Of a DNA stretch of 64,000 nucleotides, positions 8,324-17,397 are shown piece by piece (within the stretch, counting starts at the first letter, position 1; every line of letters starts with the position of its first letter). This DNA comes from Alphaproteobacteria bacterium. GTDB lineage: Bacteria > Pseudomonadota > Alphaproteobacteria > Rhizobiales > CAJQND01. The stretch is from assembly GCA_024227565.1 (NCBI GenBank), contig JAAEUE010000128.1, positions 49,915 through 113,914 of the forward strand, read 5' to 3'. Both the position numbers and the translations under genes were made by a program. Under the pieces are notes generated by a model. That model was not told where the DNA came from. It saw nothing but the letters and a program-made list of their open reading frames with translations, and did no database searches.

Positions 8324-8980
8324 ATGAGCGACAGCGACCAAAAACCGGCCCTTCAAGCAGCCATCATCCCGGTCACCGGGTTTCAGCAGAACTGCACGCT
8401 TCTCTGGAGCACTGAGACCATGGAGGGCACGGTGATCGATCCGGGCGGCGATGTGGACCGCATTCAGGACGCCATCAAGCAGAGCGGTGTGAAGGTCACC
8501 CAGATCGTTCTGACCCACGGGCATATCGACCATGCCGGCGGGGCAAAGGACCTGAAGGAGGCGCTCGGCGTCGATATTATCGGGCCGCATGAGGATGATC
8601 TCTTTCTGCTGGAGAGCCTGGAAGAAACCGGTGCGTCCTACGGCATTGCCGGGGCCAAGAATTTCGTGCCTGACCGCTGGCTGAATGAGGGCGAAACCCT
8701 CGCCATGGCCGGAGCCGACTGGGAGATCTTCCATTGTCCCGGCCACAGCCCGGGCTCAGTTGTGTTTTTCAACAAGCAGGCGCGCTTTGCCATTGTAGGG
8801 GATGTGATTTTCTCCGGCTCAGTGGGCCGCACGGATCTGCCGCGGGGCAATCACGACGATCTGATTGCCTCCATCAAGACCAAGCTCTTCCCGCTGGGCG
8901 ATGATGTGGGCTTTCTTTGCGGCCATGGCCCGGGCTCAAACATTGGCCATGAGCGGCAGACTAACCCGTTCCTGCAGTAA
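8324..8980 (+). CDS. MBL-fold metallo-hydrolase (glyoxalase II-like)
   Basis: A 218-residue metallo-beta-lactamase-fold hydrolase with the metal motif 'THGHIDHAGG', the second-site His in 'CPGHSPGS', the bridging Asp in 'VGDVIFSGSVGRTDLP' and the last His in 'CGHGPGS'. This pattern and the length fit the short YcbL/GloB-like branch, which hydrolyses thioesters such as S-lactoylglutathione, though the C-terminal glutathione-binding domain of true GloB is missing. The ATG at 8324 has GAGAG upstream and starts the conserved part. Confidence 0.8.
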   Translation: MSDSDQKPALQAAIIPVTGFQQNCTLLWSTETMEGTVIDPGGDVDRIQDAIKQSGVKVTQIVLTHGHIDHAGGAKDLKEALGVDIIGPHEDDLFLLESLEETGASYGIAGAKNFVPDRWLNEGETLAMAGADWEIFHCPGHSPGSVVFFNKQARFAIVGDVIFSGSVGRTDLPRGNHDDLIASIKTKLFPLGDDVGFLCGHGPGSNIGHERQTNPFLQ

Positions 8981-8989
8981 AGCTATGAT

Positions 8990-9481
8990 TTAGTAGGGGG
9001 CGTAGCCCTTGGCGTTGTCGAAACGCGTGCCTTCAATGTCCACCGCGTCCATGATGGCATCTTCCAGGTTGGATTTGGAGAGGTTGGCAAAGCTGAGATC
9101 CGAACCGGCCAAATCGGCCTTGGAAAGGTCAGCCCCCACAAAGCTCGCCTTCACCGCGTCCAAACCGGACAAGTCCGTGTCATGCAGATTGGCACCGTCC
9201 AGGTTTGCATCGCTCACATCTGCCCCGGCCATATCGGCGTTGGAGAGATTGGCGCCGGAGAGATCGGATTTGGAGAGATTGGCGCCGCGCAGGTCTGCGC
9301 CCGAAAGGTCCACACCCGCCAGCTTGGCGCCGCTGAGCGAAGCACCGGCCAAGTTGCATTTCGGGCACGCCTTGTTTGCAAGCAAGGCCTCTTCCACCGA
9401 CGGATCATGCGCAACCGCGCTCGCTCCGTATGAAACGATCAGAGCAGCGCCACCGAGGATTTTCGTCAACAGAGCGTTCAT
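8990..9481 (-). CDS. Secreted pentapeptide-repeat protein
   Basis: After a signal peptide (residues 1-24) and a CPKC pair near residue 40, the protein consists of about 20 consecutive A(D/N)LSx pentapeptide repeats, which fold as a right-handed quadrilateral beta-helix. A CxxC just before the repeats suggests a disulfide or metal cap on the helix end. The exported location argues against the gyrase-protecting role known for cytoplasmic Qnr-like members. Function unknown. It is convergent with the MBL gene, nine bases away. Confidence 0.75.
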   Translation of the reverse strand: MNALLTKILGGAALIVSYGASAVAHDPSVEEALLANKACPKCNLAGASLSGAKLAGVDLSGADLRGANLSKSDLSGANLSNADMAGADVSDANLDGANLHDTDLSGLDAVKASFVGADLSKADLAGSDLSFANLSKSNLEDAIMDAVDIEGTRFDNAKGYAPY

Positions 9482-9526
9482 GACGCTCTATGTCTAGCTT
9501 GAATGGAGCAAAACGAAAAGCAGCAA

Positions 9527-9614
9527 CTGAGCAAAACATGCCCCAGATTATCGTACTGGGCGAGCAACTTATCCCCGCTCAGACGTAACCGTCTGAGCGA
9601 GGGTTGCTCTAGAA
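9527..9614 (-). repeat. Dispersed palindromic repeat, copy A
   Basis: This interval matches copies at 10369-10474 and 30873-30978. The conserved core is a nested hairpin: GAGCAAC (9562-9568) pairs with GTTGCTC (9603-9609), and inside it CGCTCAGACG pairs with CGTCTGAGCG. The second hairpin of the full element has decayed to a remnant around 9527-9545. It occupies most of the gap between the divergently placed pentapeptide and YHS genes. Confidence 0.75.
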
Positions 9615-9647
9615 GCTGCATCAGTTTGGCCTGCAACTTCAATGGCT

Positions 9648-10151
9648 TCAGACAGTGTGGCGCCTCAGTGGGCCGCTTCTAACCTGAGATCGGTTCAGCA
9701 CTTTGGGCCAGTTGCGTTTGCCGGCGCTGATGTTGGCCGCCTGATTGCGCTCCCAGCGCTTCTGGATCGAGCGGTTGTAGTTGAGATAGAGCCGTCCGCC
9801 GACGATCTTCCAGGCCCGCGGGTCGCCCTTGGCCGTATAGCCTTGCGACACGGCCCAGGCGCAATAGCCGCCGAATGCCGGCGCATAGCGTCCTGGTGAG
9901 GCCTTGAAAGCATCCCGGTTTGCCGCAGAAGAGAACCGCCAGTTTACGCCCTGGTGCTTCACGGTGAACTTTGAGGAACCGCGCACCGGCTTGCCTTTCG
10001 TGAAATACGCAACGGGGTCATAGCCGCCAACCGCTGTGCCGGCCACCAGACCCGTATAGACAGCTGACTTGCCGGCAAGGGCAGGCGACAGGGCTGCACT
10101 ACCCAGAAGAGCGGCGGCGGAAATCATGAGTTTTCGTCTGTCGATGCGCAT
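9648..10151 (-). CDS. Exported YHS-domain protein
   Basis: A 167-residue protein starting 'MRIDRRKLMISAAALLGS', a Tat- or Sec-type signal peptide (RR followed by a hydrophobic run). The mature part contains a YHS domain: 'GYDPVAYFTKGKPVRG', 'NWRFSSAANRDAFKASPGRYAPAFGGYC' in pieces, and 'DPRAWKIVGGRLYLNYN'. Periplasmic YHS-domain proteins of this kind are common in alphaproteobacteria and are thought to bind metal, but no enzymatic role is established. Confidence 0.75.
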   Translation of the reverse strand: MRIDRRKLMISAAALLGSAALSPALAGKSAVYTGLVAGTAVGGYDPVAYFTKGKPVRGSSKFTVKHQGVNWRFSSAANRDAFKASPGRYAPAFGGYCAWAVSQGYTAKGDPRAWKIVGGRLYLNYNRSIQKRWERNQAANISAGKRNWPKVLNRSQVRSGPLRRHTV

Positions 10152-10368
10152 CTGTATCTCTCCAGGTCCGAGGCGTTTTCTTCAAATAAGACGTTCACGG
10201 ATGACATGCGACCAAATTTTCTGTGAGTTTGCGGTGTGCGCTGCCTGCATGCTAGGAGCTTTGGACCGAACTCCACATGCTTCAGGTTCGCTCTGAACCG
10301 CCTGCGAAGCCTGCCACAAACAAGGGAAAACCCAATGGAACAGCGCCCGCTGGCCCAACCCGTGTCCT
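10152..10368. other. Intergenic stretch without a gene
   Basis: Together with repeat copy B this forms a 326-base gap between the YHS gene and the EamA gene. I see no coding signal: an open frame that crosses it on the plus strand is explained downstream by the repeat itself. The promoter of the YHS gene must lie at its left end, but no clear sigma70 or ECF motif was identified. Confidence 0.5.
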
Positions 10369-10474
10369 TAGAGCAACCTCCGATCAGACGGAATCGTCTG
10401 AGCGGAGATGAGTTGCTCGACCATAACGAAAATCTAGGGCATCTTCCGCTCAGTTTGAGCGGAAGATGCCCTAG
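10369..10474 (+). repeat. Dispersed palindromic repeat, copy B (full length)
   Basis: A complete 106-base element made of two hairpins: a left one (GAGCAAC...GTTGCTC enclosing GATCAGACG...CGTCTGAGC) and a right one (GGGCATCTTCCGCTCA...GAGCGGAAGATGCCC). It ends four bases before the EamA stop codon. In its plus-strand frame it would encode a peptide containing 'IRRNRLSGDELL', which is matched closely by copy C read on its opposite strand. The right hairpin may also terminate EamA transcription. Confidence 0.85.
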
Positions 10475-10477
10475 AAC

Positions 10478-11365
10478 CTAATCGGTTTCTTTGTTCACGA
10501 ACACGATGCCCACGCTGACCAAGGCAAGGGCGAGCAGGATCCAGATGGTGATGTGTTCACCCAAGATCAGCCAACCGAAGAACACCCCGAACAGCGGCGA
10601 CAGGAATGAATATGACGCCACTTTTGCAGCAGGGTAGATTTTCAAGAGCCAAAACCATGTCAGAAAGGCCGTGGATACGACAAACAGAACCTGCACGGCA
10701 AAGATCGCGATCAGGCCAGGTGTGATGTCGCGCACCAGATCGCCAAACAGGGGGGAGATCGGCAGCACCACCACGGCAGACACGGCCACCATGTAGACCA
10801 AATGCATTTCCGGCGTGGATTTGGAGAGTTGGGTGGTGCGCACCATCAGCGGGATGCCGCCCCACAAAAACGCACCGGCCAGGCACATAAGATCGCCCAG
10901 CAGTGCCTTGTCGCCTGCGGTTTCATTGGGGTCATAGAAGGCCAAGACAATGCCAACGATGGCCAGCACGAGGCCGAAAACCTTGAACCGGTTCAAGCGC
11001 TCACCGGGGATCAGATAGTGCGCCGCAACGGCCAGCCAGAACGGCATGGTGTAGAACATGATCGAGGCGCGCGCGACAGTGGTGAACTCCAGGGCGAGAA
11101 ACAGCAAGACAAATTCAGTGGCAAACAACAGCCCGCACGCAACACCCGGCCAAAAGCTGCCATCGGTGACCGAGAGCTTGCGGCGCGCCAGAAGCGCAAA
11201 ACACACCACCGGCACAATGGCGCATGCCGACCGCAAACCAACCTGAAATACCGGCTGCAGCCCGGCATTGACCAATTTGATCAGCACCTGATTGAGACCC
11301 AGCAAGAGCGCAGCTGCCACAAGGCACGATGCCCCAATCGCATCTATGCGGGTGCGTCGTTCCAT
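10478..11365 (-). CDS. EamA-family (DMT) inner-membrane transporter
   Basis: A 295-residue protein with about ten hydrophobic helices arranged as two five-helix EamA repeats, the usual drug/metabolite transporter layout. The second repeat begins near 'LLGDLMCLAGAFLWGG' and ends with 'LGEHITIWILLALALV'. Members export amino acids, nucleosides or small metabolites; the cargo is not predictable. The stop codon of the GNAT gene lies directly against its ATG, so the two genes form one transcription unit. Confidence 0.85.
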   Translation of the reverse strand: MERRTRIDAIGASCLVAAALLLGLNQVLIKLVNAGLQPVFQVGLRSACAIVPVVCFALLARRKLSVTDGSFWPGVACGLLFATEFVLLFLALEFTTVARASIMFYTMPFWLAVAAHYLIPGERLNRFKVFGLVLAIVGIVLAFYDPNETAGDKALLGDLMCLAGAFLWGGIPLMVRTTQLSKSTPEMHLVYMVAVSAVVVLPISPLFGDLVRDITPGLIAIFAVQVLFVVSTAFLTWFWLLKIYPAAKVASYSFLSPLFGVFFGWLILGEHITIWILLALALVSVGIVFVNKETD

Positions 11366-11881
11366 TCAGGCGTCTGCCATTCGGTGTGGGGCGAGGATCA
11401 TCCCATCGAGGCCCTCAGCGGCGCCGGGCGTCAGCTCATGGCAAAGCAGCCGATCGGGATCGAACGGTCCTGGCATGAGCACATTGCCCTCCAGTTTGCG
11501 GAACCCGGCCTTGGCGTAGTAGGGCGCATCGCCCACCAGAACCACCAGGCCATGGCCTTCGCGCGCTGCAACCGCAACGCCATGTTCGATCAGCCGCAAA
11601 CCGGCGCCGAAGCCTTGCATGGCGGGGAGCACGGCGAGGGGGCCAAGCAGCAAAGCTTCCGCCTTGCCGCCAATTGACACCGGCCAGAACTGGATGGTGC
11701 CCACGACGCGCGCATCCAGTTCCGCCACAAACGCCAGATTCGGGGCCTGCGCTGAGCCTTCACGGAGGCGGTAGGAGGTTTTGGTCATGCGGTCGAGGCC
11801 GAAGGCTTCGTCCAAGATGGCGGTGATGATGGCGGCGTCTTCCAGCTTCTCGGGCCGGATATCAAAAAACGAACTGTTCAT
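11366..11881 (-). CDS. GNAT-family N-acetyltransferase (YhbS-like)
   Basis: A 171-residue acetyltransferase. Motif A is visible as 'LLLGPLAVLPAMQGFGAGLRLIEH', broken here into the usual beta-strand and Q/R-x-x-G-x-G/A loop (QGFGAG), and the later 'GDAPYYAKAGFRK' matches the conserved C-terminal strand of YhbS-like proteins. Acceptor substrate unknown. It is immediately upstream of, and likely translated with, the EamA transporter. Confidence 0.8.
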   Translation of the reverse strand: MNSSFFDIRPEKLEDAAIITAILDEAFGLDRMTKTSYRLREGSAQAPNLAFVAELDARVVGTIQFWPVSIGGKAEALLLGPLAVLPAMQGFGAGLRLIEHGVAVAAREGHGLVVLVGDAPYYAKAGFRKLEGNVLMPGPFDPDRLLCHELTPGAAEGLDGMILAPHRMADA

Positions 11882-12139
11882 GGCAATGGCTCTGTGTCAG
11901 GGGAGCAGGGATGGCTCCGCTGTGGTACCGGCATTGCTGGAAAAGCGTTAGACGGCGGCACTGAGAGGGCGGAGCGGTTCAGCTGGACGCAAGATCACGT
12001 CCGGAGGATTCCGGTCGTCGTCGCTGAAACAGTATCCGCTCGCTGGCCATTGTGTTTATTCTTGCCGTATGACTTATCGAAAGGCCCCATAGCACGGCTG
12101 GCATTGGGGCGTCTATGGTTTCAACGAGAGAGGGTGCAA

Positions 12140-13111
12140 ATGGGTTTGTTAGTTGACGGTGCTTGGCACGACGAATGGTATGACACCAAATCCACTGGAG
12201 GGGCATTCAAGCGCGTTGAGGCGACCTTCAGAAATTGGGTGACCGCAGATGGCGGGCCAGGCCCTAGCGGTGAGGGCGGTTTTGCGGCTGAAAGCCAGCG
12301 TTACCATCTCTATGTGGCCTGGGCTTGCCCGTGGGCTCATCGCGCTTTGATTTTCCGCAAGCTCAAGGCGTTGGAAGAGCATATAGACCTCTCGATTGTT
12401 GGCCCCATAATGCGAGACAAGGGGTGGGAGTTCGACGACCGAGAAGACTGCATTCCTGACACTTTGCACGGCAAACAGCTGTTGCATGAGGTCTACACTC
12501 AGGCCGATGCAAGCTTCACGGGCAGGGTGACGGTGCCCGTCCTGTGGGACAAGCAGCGCGGTACGATCTGCTCCAACGAATCTTCTGAAATCATCCGCAT
12601 GTTCAATTCAGCGTTCAATGAGGTGACCGGCAATGGCGATGACTACTACCCTGCCGAACACCGCGCCAGGATCGACGAGATCAACGACCGGGTCTTCAAT
12701 ACCCTCAACAATGGGGTCTACAAATGTGGCTTCGCCACGTCCCAAACGGCCTATGATGCCGCCATCGGCCCGCTGTTTGAGACATTGGACTGGCTGGAAG
12801 GCATTCTTGCCGAAAACCGCTATATGTGCGGCGATAAGGTGACCGAGGCCGACTGGCGGCTATTTCCCACGCTTTTGCGGTTTGACCCGGTTTATGTGGG
12901 CCATTTCAAGTGCAACATTCGTTGCTTGCGCGAATATCCGAACCTCTGGGGCTACACGCGTGAGCTCTATCAGTGGCCGGGCATCGCCGAGACGATCAAC
13001 CTGCCTCAGACCAAAGAGCATTACTACGCCAGCCATCTCAAAGTGAATCCGACCGCCATTGTGCCTTGTGGCCCGGAGATTGATTTTTCAGCCCCGCACC
13101 AACGGGGTTAG
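12140..13111 (+). CDS. Xi-class glutathione S-transferase / glutathionyl-hydroquinone reductase
   Basis: A 323-residue protein of the Xi-class (ECM4/YqjG) type. The catalytic CPWAH motif (Cys63) follows 'RYHLYVAWA', and the C-terminal helical domain carries 'GDKVTEADWRLFPTLLRFD' and 'YPNLWGYTRELYQ', all diagnostic of glutathionyl-hydroquinone reductases, which reductively deglutathionylate quinone adducts. The frame is open 82 codons further upstream, but the ATG at 12140 has an AGAGAGGG ribosome site and matches the family start. Confidence 0.9.
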   Translation: MGLLVDGAWHDEWYDTKSTGGAFKRVEATFRNWVTADGGPGPSGEGGFAAESQRYHLYVAWACPWAHRALIFRKLKALEEHIDLSIVGPIMRDKGWEFDDREDCIPDTLHGKQLLHEVYTQADASFTGRVTVPVLWDKQRGTICSNESSEIIRMFNSAFNEVTGNGDDYYPAEHRARIDEINDRVFNTLNNGVYKCGFATSQTAYDAAIGPLFETLDWLEGILAENRYMCGDKVTEADWRLFPTLLRFDPVYVGHFKCNIRCLREYPNLWGYTRELYQWPGIAETINLPQTKEHYYASHLKVNPTAIVPCGPEIDFSAPHQRG

Positions 13112-13115
13112 CGCC

Positions 13116-13583
13116 TCACCAATGGCCGGCGGCAGGGGCTGCGTCCAGCATTTCGCGTATCCGGCGTATTGTGCCCGCGGTGGTGTCCTCGGGCAGCTCT
13201 GTGGGCGCAAAAAAGCGCGCCTCGGCGATTTCCAGATTGCCTTTTTGTGAAGCTGGACTATCAGTTTGCCCCAAATACAGCAAAACGTGATCGCCGGGAA
13301 AGATTGCGTCGTTGTTGTAAACGTCGATCAGTTTGAGTGGTTGCGTAACGCTTACGCCGGTTTCCTCAAGCACCTCGCGTGCGGCAGCTTCTATTGCGAT
13401 TTCGCCACGCTCAACCCCGCCGCCAGGGAGCAACCAACCTGGCGAATAGGTGTGACGCACAAGCAGAATATGGCCTTGGGGATTTTGCACCAAAATCCGC
13501 ACGCCCAAAGTTAGTCCTCGTGTCAGACGAAACCACGGATGCAGCACGAGGCGCGATAATATGCGATAGAGGATACGGCCCAT
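13116..13583 (-). CDS. NUDIX hydrolase
   Basis: The Nudix box is complete: 'GGGVERGEIAIEAAAREVLEETGV' in two parts gives G-x5-E-x7-REVLEETG. The protein is 155 residues with a slightly extended N-terminus ('LHPWFRLTRGLTLGVR'), like the alphaproteobacterial Nudix proteins that begin with an amphipathic helix. It hydrolyses a nucleoside-diphosphate-linked substrate that cannot be named. A GTG two codons upstream is an alternative start. It is convergent with the GST gene. Confidence 0.85.
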   Translation of the reverse strand: MGRILYRILSRLVLHPWFRLTRGLTLGVRILVQNPQGHILLVRHTYSPGWLLPGGGVERGEIAIEAAAREVLEETGVSVTQPLKLIDVYNNDAIFPGDHVLLYLGQTDSPASQKGNLEIAEARFFAPTELPEDTTAGTIRRIREMLDAAPAAGHW

Positions 13584-13680
13584 GCGCACAATATCGCATC
13601 AGGTGTTGAAGCCCTGGTAAAGATAGCCGATAACCCGCAGAGATTCAGTTTGCCCCTCTAACGAGTATGATCCAGACGCG

Positions 13681-15438
13681 ATGAAGTCGATTTTTCGCAT
13701 ATTTTTCCTTGCGGCAAGCACGAAACCTCTGTTGGTCCTGGCATGCATGGTGCTTGCGGGGCTGTTCGAGATGGTTTCGCTAGGTGCGCTTGTGCCTCTC
13801 ATCGGCCATCTCAGCGGCAACGGCGGCAATACCCAAAGCACATCCCAGATGAGCGAGTTCATCGATAGCCTGATGAGGTTCATCGGTCTGTCCAACACAT
13901 TTGAAACCATGGTGATTTTCGTCGTTGCGGCAATGATGATCAAGTCGGTGTTGTCGTTCGGCGCTCACGCTTATGTGGCTTTTTCCATTGCGAAGGTGGT
14001 GTCGGTGATGCGCGCCAATCTGGTGCGCCAGATGCTGAACGCACGCTGGAGCTACTTTGCCGACCAAAGAAGTGGGCGCATTGCAAACTCGATTTCCAAC
14101 GATGCGACGCGCGCAGGCGCTGCTTATCAGCGTTCAGCTCGCTTTGTCGCTTACATCGTGCAGGCTATGTTCTATGTCATTGCAGCATTGCTGATCTCCC
14201 GGGAACTGGCGGTCATCGGTGCGGTGGTGGGCTTCATCTTGGTGGTGTCGCTCGGCTGGTTGATCAAAGTCTCGCGCAAGGCGGGGTACAAACAAACCGA
14301 CAGCACGTCTGATCTCGTGACCTACGTTTCGGACGCCATGAACAACATGAAGCCTCTCAAAGCGATGCAGCGCCAGGCGCCATTTGTTGAGTTGTTCAGC
14401 CGACAGATTAGAACCTTGCGCAAGTCTTTGGTTCGTCAGAGCCTTGCGACATCCGGCCGGAGTTATGGCCATGAGGGCCTAGTCGCGCTGTTCATTGGCA
14501 TCGCCGTTTATATTGCCACCAAACAGTTCAATACGCCTTTGTCAGAGCTGGTCGTTGCCGGCATCATTTTCTTCCAGGTCACGTCGGTGATATCCCGGTT
14601 GCAAGCAACGTTGCAGGACGCAGCACAGCTTGAGAGCGCGTTTTGGCGCCTCGACGACCTGCTCCAATCCACTGCGGCTGCCGCAGAAACCAATCCCGGG
14701 ACCCTTACGCCGTCATTGAAGACGTCGGCAGTGTTCAGCAAGGTAAGCTTTGCACACGGTGACACGCCTGTTGTGAACGACATAGATGTGGAGTTTCCGG
14801 CCAATAAGATCACCGTTCTCCAAGGAGGTTCAGGGGCGGGCAAGACCACAATTATCGACCTGCTGATTGGCCTGCATCGACCCGTGGAAGGAACAATCTA
14901 TCTGGACGGCGTTTCTCTCAATGATATCGATCTGAAGGCCTGGCGGAGGATGATCGGTTATGTTCCTCAAGAGCTCAGTTTGTTTCATGGAACCATCCGC
15001 GAAAACATAACCTTAGGCGATGACACCATTTCGGATGACAAGGTTGCAAGCGCTGTGAAACGGGCAGGAGCGTCAAGTTTCATAGAACGTCTGCCTGAGG
15101 GGCTTGAAACCATTGCGGGCGAAATGGGGGCTAAACTTTCCGGCGGACAACGCCAACGAATCGCATTGGCGCGGGCATTGGTCACCGAGCCATCTTTGCT
15201 CATTCTGGACGAGGTGACGAGCGCGCTCGACCCAGAAACGGAACGCGAAATCGTTGCCAATATCAAGGAATTGACGGGAGACTATACCATCATCACCGTC
15301 ACGCACCGCCCGGCCTGGACCGCCATCGCCGATCGCCTGTACACCGTTCAGGCGGGCCATGTAAAACTGGTCGCCCCCACCGAGCCCAAGCGCTCCGGCA
15401 AGTCTGGGCCCCAAGAGCCCGCCCATGTGGCCGGATGA
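13681..15438 (+). CDS. MsbA-like ABC exporter at the head of the sphingolipid locus
   Basis: A 585-residue half-transporter with the membrane domain first (about residues 10-320, six helices) and the ATPase domain second. Walker A is 'GGSGAGKTT', the signature 'LSGGQRQRIALARAL', Walker B 'LLILDEVTSALD', and the H-loop 'TVTHRP'. Such type IV exporters flip lipids or export hydrophobic compounds as dimers. Only nine bases separate it from the ceramide-synthase-like gene, so I infer it is co-transcribed and may flip a ceramide intermediate across the inner membrane. This role is inference; exopolysaccharide or drug export are alternatives. Confidence 0.75.
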   Translation: MKSIFRIFFLAASTKPLLVLACMVLAGLFEMVSLGALVPLIGHLSGNGGNTQSTSQMSEFIDSLMRFIGLSNTFETMVIFVVAAMMIKSVLSFGAHAYVAFSIAKVVSVMRANLVRQMLNARWSYFADQRSGRIANSISNDATRAGAAYQRSARFVAYIVQAMFYVIAALLISRELAVIGAVVGFILVVSLGWLIKVSRKAGYKQTDSTSDLVTYVSDAMNNMKPLKAMQRQAPFVELFSRQIRTLRKSLVRQSLATSGRSYGHEGLVALFIGIAVYIATKQFNTPLSELVVAGIIFFQVTSVISRLQATLQDAAQLESAFWRLDDLLQSTAAAAETNPGTLTPSLKTSAVFSKVSFAHGDTPVVNDIDVEFPANKITVLQGGSGAGKTTIIDLLIGLHRPVEGTIYLDGVSLNDIDLKAWRRMIGYVPQELSLFHGTIRENITLGDDTISDDKVASAVKRAGASSFIERLPEGLETIAGEMGAKLSGGQRQRIALARALVTEPSLLILDEVTSALDPETEREIVANIKELTGDYTIITVTHRPAWTAIADRLYTVQAGHVKLVAPTEPKRSGKSGPQEPAHVAG

Positions 15439-15447
15439 TCGATAGAC

Positions 15448-16596
15448 ATGGCGACGTGTGACAACAGGATCGAAATCCGGCCCGTTATGGGCAGGCAAGA
15501 TCTGGATGCCTTTCTCCAGTTGCCGTTCCGACTCTACCAAGATGATCCAAATTGGGTCCCGCCACTGCATCTGGAGAGGCGCGATCACTTAAGCCCGAAG
15601 AACAATCCGTACTATCAGCACGCCGAAGTTCAACTGTTCACTGCCTGGCGCGGCGGTCTTTGCGTGGGCCGGATCTCAGCCCAGATCTGCGCGCTTCATC
15701 AAGACCGCCACAAAGATCTATGCGGACAGTTCGGGTTCATTGAGGCTGAGGACGATCCAGCTGTTTTTGCAACACTTTTTGAGGCGGCCGAAGTTTGGCT
15801 TCGCGACCGGGGCATGCAGCGCGTTCGGGGGCCTTTCAATCATTCCATCAACGAAGAAGTTGGCCTGCTTGTGGAGGGCTTCGACACCCCTCCGCAATTC
15901 CTAATGGGGCACGCACGGCCTGCCTATGACAAGCACATCACCGGGGCTGGATACGAAAAGGCCAGAGATCTATTGGCCTATATTTATGATCCGCGGGCCG
16001 AAATACCCCGCGCCATGGCGGCCATGGTGAAAAAGGTTGCCAGATCCGGCGATATGCACGTGCGCAAGTTGAGCAAGAAGAACCTGGCGCGCGATCTGGA
16101 TATCATAATCGAGATCTTCAACGACGCCTGGAGCAGCAATTGGAATTTCGTGCCGATGACCGAGGCCGAGATCAAGCATTTGGGGCAAAATCTCAAACTT
16201 CTGGTGCCCGAAGAGTATATCTCGATCGCCTACTATCAGGACCAGCCGGCCGCCATGGCCGTTTCGTTGCCCAACATCAACGAGGCCATTGCCGATCTGA
16301 ATGGCAAGATTCTGCCTTTCGGCTGGGCCAAGTTGCTGTGGCGCCTGAAGGTTGCCGGTGTGAAGTCCGCCCGGATGCCGCTCATGGGTGTGGCCAAACA
16401 GTTCCAGGGAACACCCCTGGGCGCCGCGCTGGGCATTGCTGCGATCGATGCCGTGCGCGCATTTCATGCCGCCAACGGCACCGAGCAAGCAGAGCTCTCC
16501 TGGATACTGGAGGACAACATGGCGATCAGAGGCATCATCGAAGGCCTCAACGCCACGCCCTATAAGCGCTACCGTGTTTATGAGCGCATGCTTTGA
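15448..16596 (+). CDS. bcerS: bCerS-like bacterial ceramide synthase (GNAT-fold N-acyltransferase)
   Basis: A 382-residue soluble protein of the large GNAT-like family often annotated only as N-acetyltransferase. Conserved pieces include 'LPFRLYQDDPNWVPPL', 'RGPFNHSINEEVGLLVEGF' and 'AELSWILEDNMAIRGI'. In Caulobacter a protein of this kind, encoded in the sphingolipid cluster, was shown to attach the second acyl chain to the 3-oxosphinganine amine, forming oxidised ceramide. Here the gene sits in a locus with serine palmitoyltransferase, a CerR-like reductase and an acyl-activating enzyme, which supports the same job. It overlaps the next gene by four bases. The family identification rests on memory and context. 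Confidence 0.7.
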   Translation: MATCDNRIEIRPVMGRQDLDAFLQLPFRLYQDDPNWVPPLHLERRDHLSPKNNPYYQHAEVQLFTAWRGGLCVGRISAQICALHQDRHKDLCGQFGFIEAEDDPAVFATLFEAAEVWLRDRGMQRVRGPFNHSINEEVGLLVEGFDTPPQFLMGHARPAYDKHITGAGYEKARDLLAYIYDPRAEIPRAMAAMVKKVARSGDMHVRKLSKKNLARDLDIIIEIFNDAWSSNWNFVPMTEAEIKHLGQNLKLLVPEEYISIAYYQDQPAAMAVSLPNINEAIADLNGKILPFGWAKLLWRLKVAGVKSARMPLMGVAKQFQGTPLGAALGIAAIDAVRAFHAANGTEQAELSWILEDNMAIRGIIEGLNATPYKRYRVYERML

Positions 16597-17369
16597 GCAC
16601 GAACTCCAAATACGATGCCTTGGTGATGGCTGCCGGCCGCGGCCCCACCGATCCCATGGCTGTGGCCTTCAAGGTGGCTCACAAATGCCTGGTGCCCGTT
16701 GCCGGCGTGGCCATGCTTGCCCGGGTGGTTGGTGCATTGAGCGCTTGCCCGGCTGTCGGGAGAATTTCAGTTTCGATTGACGATCCAGCGCCGGTTGAGG
16801 CGGCCCTCGGCGCTGATCCCAAGGTGGAGGTTGTGACTTCCTCAACCTCTGCCCCTGCATCGGTGTTGACGGCGCTCGAGCACGCATCGACCGAATGGCC
16901 TGTGCTGGTGACCACCGCCGATCATGCGTTGCTGACGCCGGAAATCGTGTCCCACTTTCTCCAGGCGGCGGCTGGCTCAGGAGCCGACCTGGCCGTGGGG
17001 CTGGCCACCAGGCAAACCATCTCCGCCGAGCTGCCCACCACCAAGCGCACCTACTTGAAATTCAGCGATGTTCATGTGTCCGGGTGCAACTTGTTTGCGC
17101 TGAACAGTGCACAAGGCCTTGCGTTCGTGCGCTTTTGGCAGCAGGCGGACAAAAACCGGAAAAAGCCCTGGAAGCTGATTGGCGCCTTCGGGGTGTGGCC
17201 CTTGTTGCTTTGGCTTTCAGGCCGGCTCACTCTAGAGCGGGCCTTTGAGATGGCATCGGCAAGGCTCGGGGCCACGGCCAGACCTGTGTTGTTGCCGTTC
17301 GCCGTGGCGGCAGTGGATGTGGACAAGCCGGAGGACAAGGCGCTGGTGGAGCAATTGCTCAACAGCTAG
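16593..17369 (+). CDS. MobA-like nucleotidyltransferase in the sphingolipid locus
   Basis: A 258-residue protein of the NTP-transferase-3 (MobA-like) fold: 'ALVMAAGRGPTDPMA' near the N-terminus is a slightly altered GxGxR nucleotide loop, and 'VLVTTADHALLTPE' carries the metal-binding Asp. These enzymes transfer a nucleotidyl group to a phosphorylated small molecule; a CTP-dependent enzyme activating a head-group alcohol would fit the locus. It starts with TTG inside the stop of the ceramide-synthase-like gene (TTGA overlap), so translation is coupled. Exact substrates unknown. Confidence 0.75.
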   Translation: MSTNSKYDALVMAAGRGPTDPMAVAFKVAHKCLVPVAGVAMLARVVGALSACPAVGRISVSIDDPAPVEAALGADPKVEVVTSSTSAPASVLTALEHASTEWPVLVTTADHALLTPEIVSHFLQAAAGSGADLAVGLATRQTISAELPTTKRTYLKFSDVHVSGCNLFALNSAQGLAFVRFWQQADKNRKKPWKLIGAFGVWPLLLWLSGRLTLERAFEMASARLGATARPVLLPFAVAAVDVDKPEDKALVEQLLNS

Positions 17370-17397
17370 GGCACGTTCGGCTCAGAACCGCCTGCCT

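Noticed and set aside
10236..10481. Plus-strand open frame of 81 codons upstream of the EamA gene
   Set aside because: Its second half is the palindromic repeat and its first half has no protein-like composition or ribosome site; the open frame is a side effect of the repeat.
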